Shown piece after piece: positions 63,142-64,000 of a DNA stretch of 64,000 nucleotides. The stretch spans positions 124,001-188,000 of the forward strand of contig NZ_JAFCKJ010000012.1 in assembly GCF_018130465.1 (NCBI RefSeq). Direction: 5' to 3'. How positions within the stretch are numbered: the first letter of the stretch is position 1; every line of letters starts with the position of its first letter. This stretch comes from Bradyrhizobium canariense (GTDB lineage: Bacteria > Pseudomonadota > Alphaproteobacteria > Rhizobiales > Xanthobacteraceae). Position numbers and translations under genes: made by a program. The notes under the pieces are model-generated. The model had not been told where the DNA came from. It saw nothing but the letters and a program-made list of their open reading frames with translations, and searched no databases.

Positions 63142-64000
63142 TCAGGTGAATTTGGCGCCGGCCTTCAGCGGCACGCCGCGCAGGAAGTCCACGGCCTGCA
63201 TCCGCGCCTTGCCTTCGCGCTGGAGCTCGATGATGCGGATTGCGCCCTCGCCGCAGGCGATGGTGAGGTGATCGTCGAGCACCACGCCGGGTGCGCCAGA
63301 ACCTTTCGCAAGTTCGCAGCGCAGGATCTTTACGCGCGCGTTTTCCTCGACGCCTGCGAGTTCCGCCCAAGCGCCGGGAAACGGCGACAGGCCGTGGATA
63401 TGGCGCAGCACCTCGCGCGCGGGCCTGGTCCAGTCGATCCGCGCTTCGGCCTTGTCGATCTTGGCGGCATAGGTGACGCCGTCCTCGCTCTGCTGCTTGA
63501 GCTGGAGCCCGCCGCGGGCGAGCGCGGCCATGGCGCGCACCATCAGATCAGCGCCAAGCCGGGACAGACGGTCGTGCAGATCGAGCGCTGTCATGGTGTC
63601 GGAGATTGCGAGCCGTTCCGCCATGGCGACGTCGCCGGTATCCAGCCCGACGTCCATCTTCATCACCATCACGCCGCTCTCGGCATCGCCGGCCATGATC
63701 GCGCGGTTGATGGGAGCAGCACCCCGCCAGCGCGGCAGCAGCGAGGCGTGGAGATTGTAGCAGCCGAGCTTTGGCGCATCGAGGATCGCCTGCGGCAGGA
63801 TCATGCCATAGGCGACGACGACGGCGGCATCGGCGTCGAAGGCGCAAAACTCGTCGAGCGCTTCCGGCGTCTTCAGCGTCTTGGGTGTCAGCACGGGGAT
63901 GCCGAGTTTTCGCGCGGCCTCTTCCACCGGGGTCGGCTGCAATTGCAGGCCGCGCCGGCCGCCGGGCTTCGGCGCGCGGGTATACACGGCCGCGATCTCG
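63142..64000 (-). CDS. fmt: Methionyl-tRNA formyltransferase, 5' end beyond window
   Basis: About 286 residues are visible; the first ~25 (MPLRLIF-type start) lie outside the right edge. The catalytic segment [20 protein letters not shown] and the Asp in [16 protein letters not shown] are present. The C-terminal domain (~200-280) follows (...[11 protein letters not shown]..., ...[14 protein letters not shown]). It formylates initiator Met-tRNA in the cytoplasm. In this order truA follows fmt; a def gene may precede it outside the window. Confidence 0.95.
   Translation of the reverse strand, partial: EIAAVYTRAPKPGGRRGLQLQPTPVEEAARKLGIPVLTPKTLKTPEALDEFCAFDADAAVVVAYGMILPQAILDAPKLGCYNLHASLLPRWRGAAPINRAIMAGDAESGVMVMKMDVGLDTGDVAMAERLAISDTMTALDLHDRLSRLGADLMVRAMAALARGGLQLKQQSEDGVTYAAKIDKAEARIDWTRPAREVLRHIHGLSPFPGAWAELAGVEENARVKILRCELAKGSGAPGVVLDDHLTIACGEGAIRIIELQREGKARMQAVDFLRGVPLKAGAKFT

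Overview
The window is high-GC alphaproteobacterial DNA. It looks like Bradyrhizobium or a close Nitrobacteraceae relative. This is inferred from the housekeeping order tRNA-Arg / sensor kinase / rpmH-rnpA-yidC / engB / argB / dapD / dapE / truA / fmt, from several dispersed palindromic repeat families typical of this group, and from Irr-box-like sites in front of a TonB siderophore receptor. No database search was possible, so every name rests on motif and family recognition.

Bases 1-35170 are chromosomal backbone with many small transport, regulatory and catabolic units. They include a truncated chemoreceptor-like gene; a MarR/enoyl-CoA hydratase pair; a TetR-controlled EmrAB-type efflux pump; a secreted tannase-family esterase; serA; a three-domain rhodanese; and a TonB receptor plus PepSY protein for siderophore iron. 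Then come a DapA-like/FAD oxidase/GntR hydroxyacid locus, an EamA exporter, a YgiQ-type radical SAM protein, an Rrf2 regulator with a methyltransferase, an LLM flavin oxidoreductase, a hybrid MHYT-PAS histidine kinase, and an IclR-linked operon of enoyl-CoA hydratase, NDP-forming acyl-CoA ligase and Bug-type solute-binding protein. Several regulators have palindromes over or beside their own starts.

Bases 35171-49879 are a 14.7-kb genomic island in the 3' end of tRNA-Arg(ACG), bounded by perfect 51-bp direct repeats. A DUF4102-type tyrosine integrase lies at the left end. An AlpA/HTH-zinc-ribbon/second tyrosine recombinase operon lies near the right end. Between them are a Type III-like restriction-modification operon (mod, res and a small third gene) and a two-gene unit whose large protein joins an HD phosphohydrolase to a C-terminal phosphoribosyltransferase-like domain. 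This last unit is the best candidate for an undescribed defence system.

Bases 49829-64000 return to the core genome: tRNA-Arg, a sensor histidine kinase, the rpmH-rnpA-yidC cluster, engB, argB, lysine/diaminopimelate genes (dapD, dapE), truA and the start-truncated fmt. A HAD pyrimidine-nucleotidase gene here carries an in-frame TAG. At least five families of long palindromic repeats fill the intergenic gaps, with three copies of one family around the nucleotidase and dapD. Three genes in the window (marR-type, eamA, rnpA) contain short in-frame tandem repeats of 12 or 15 bp.
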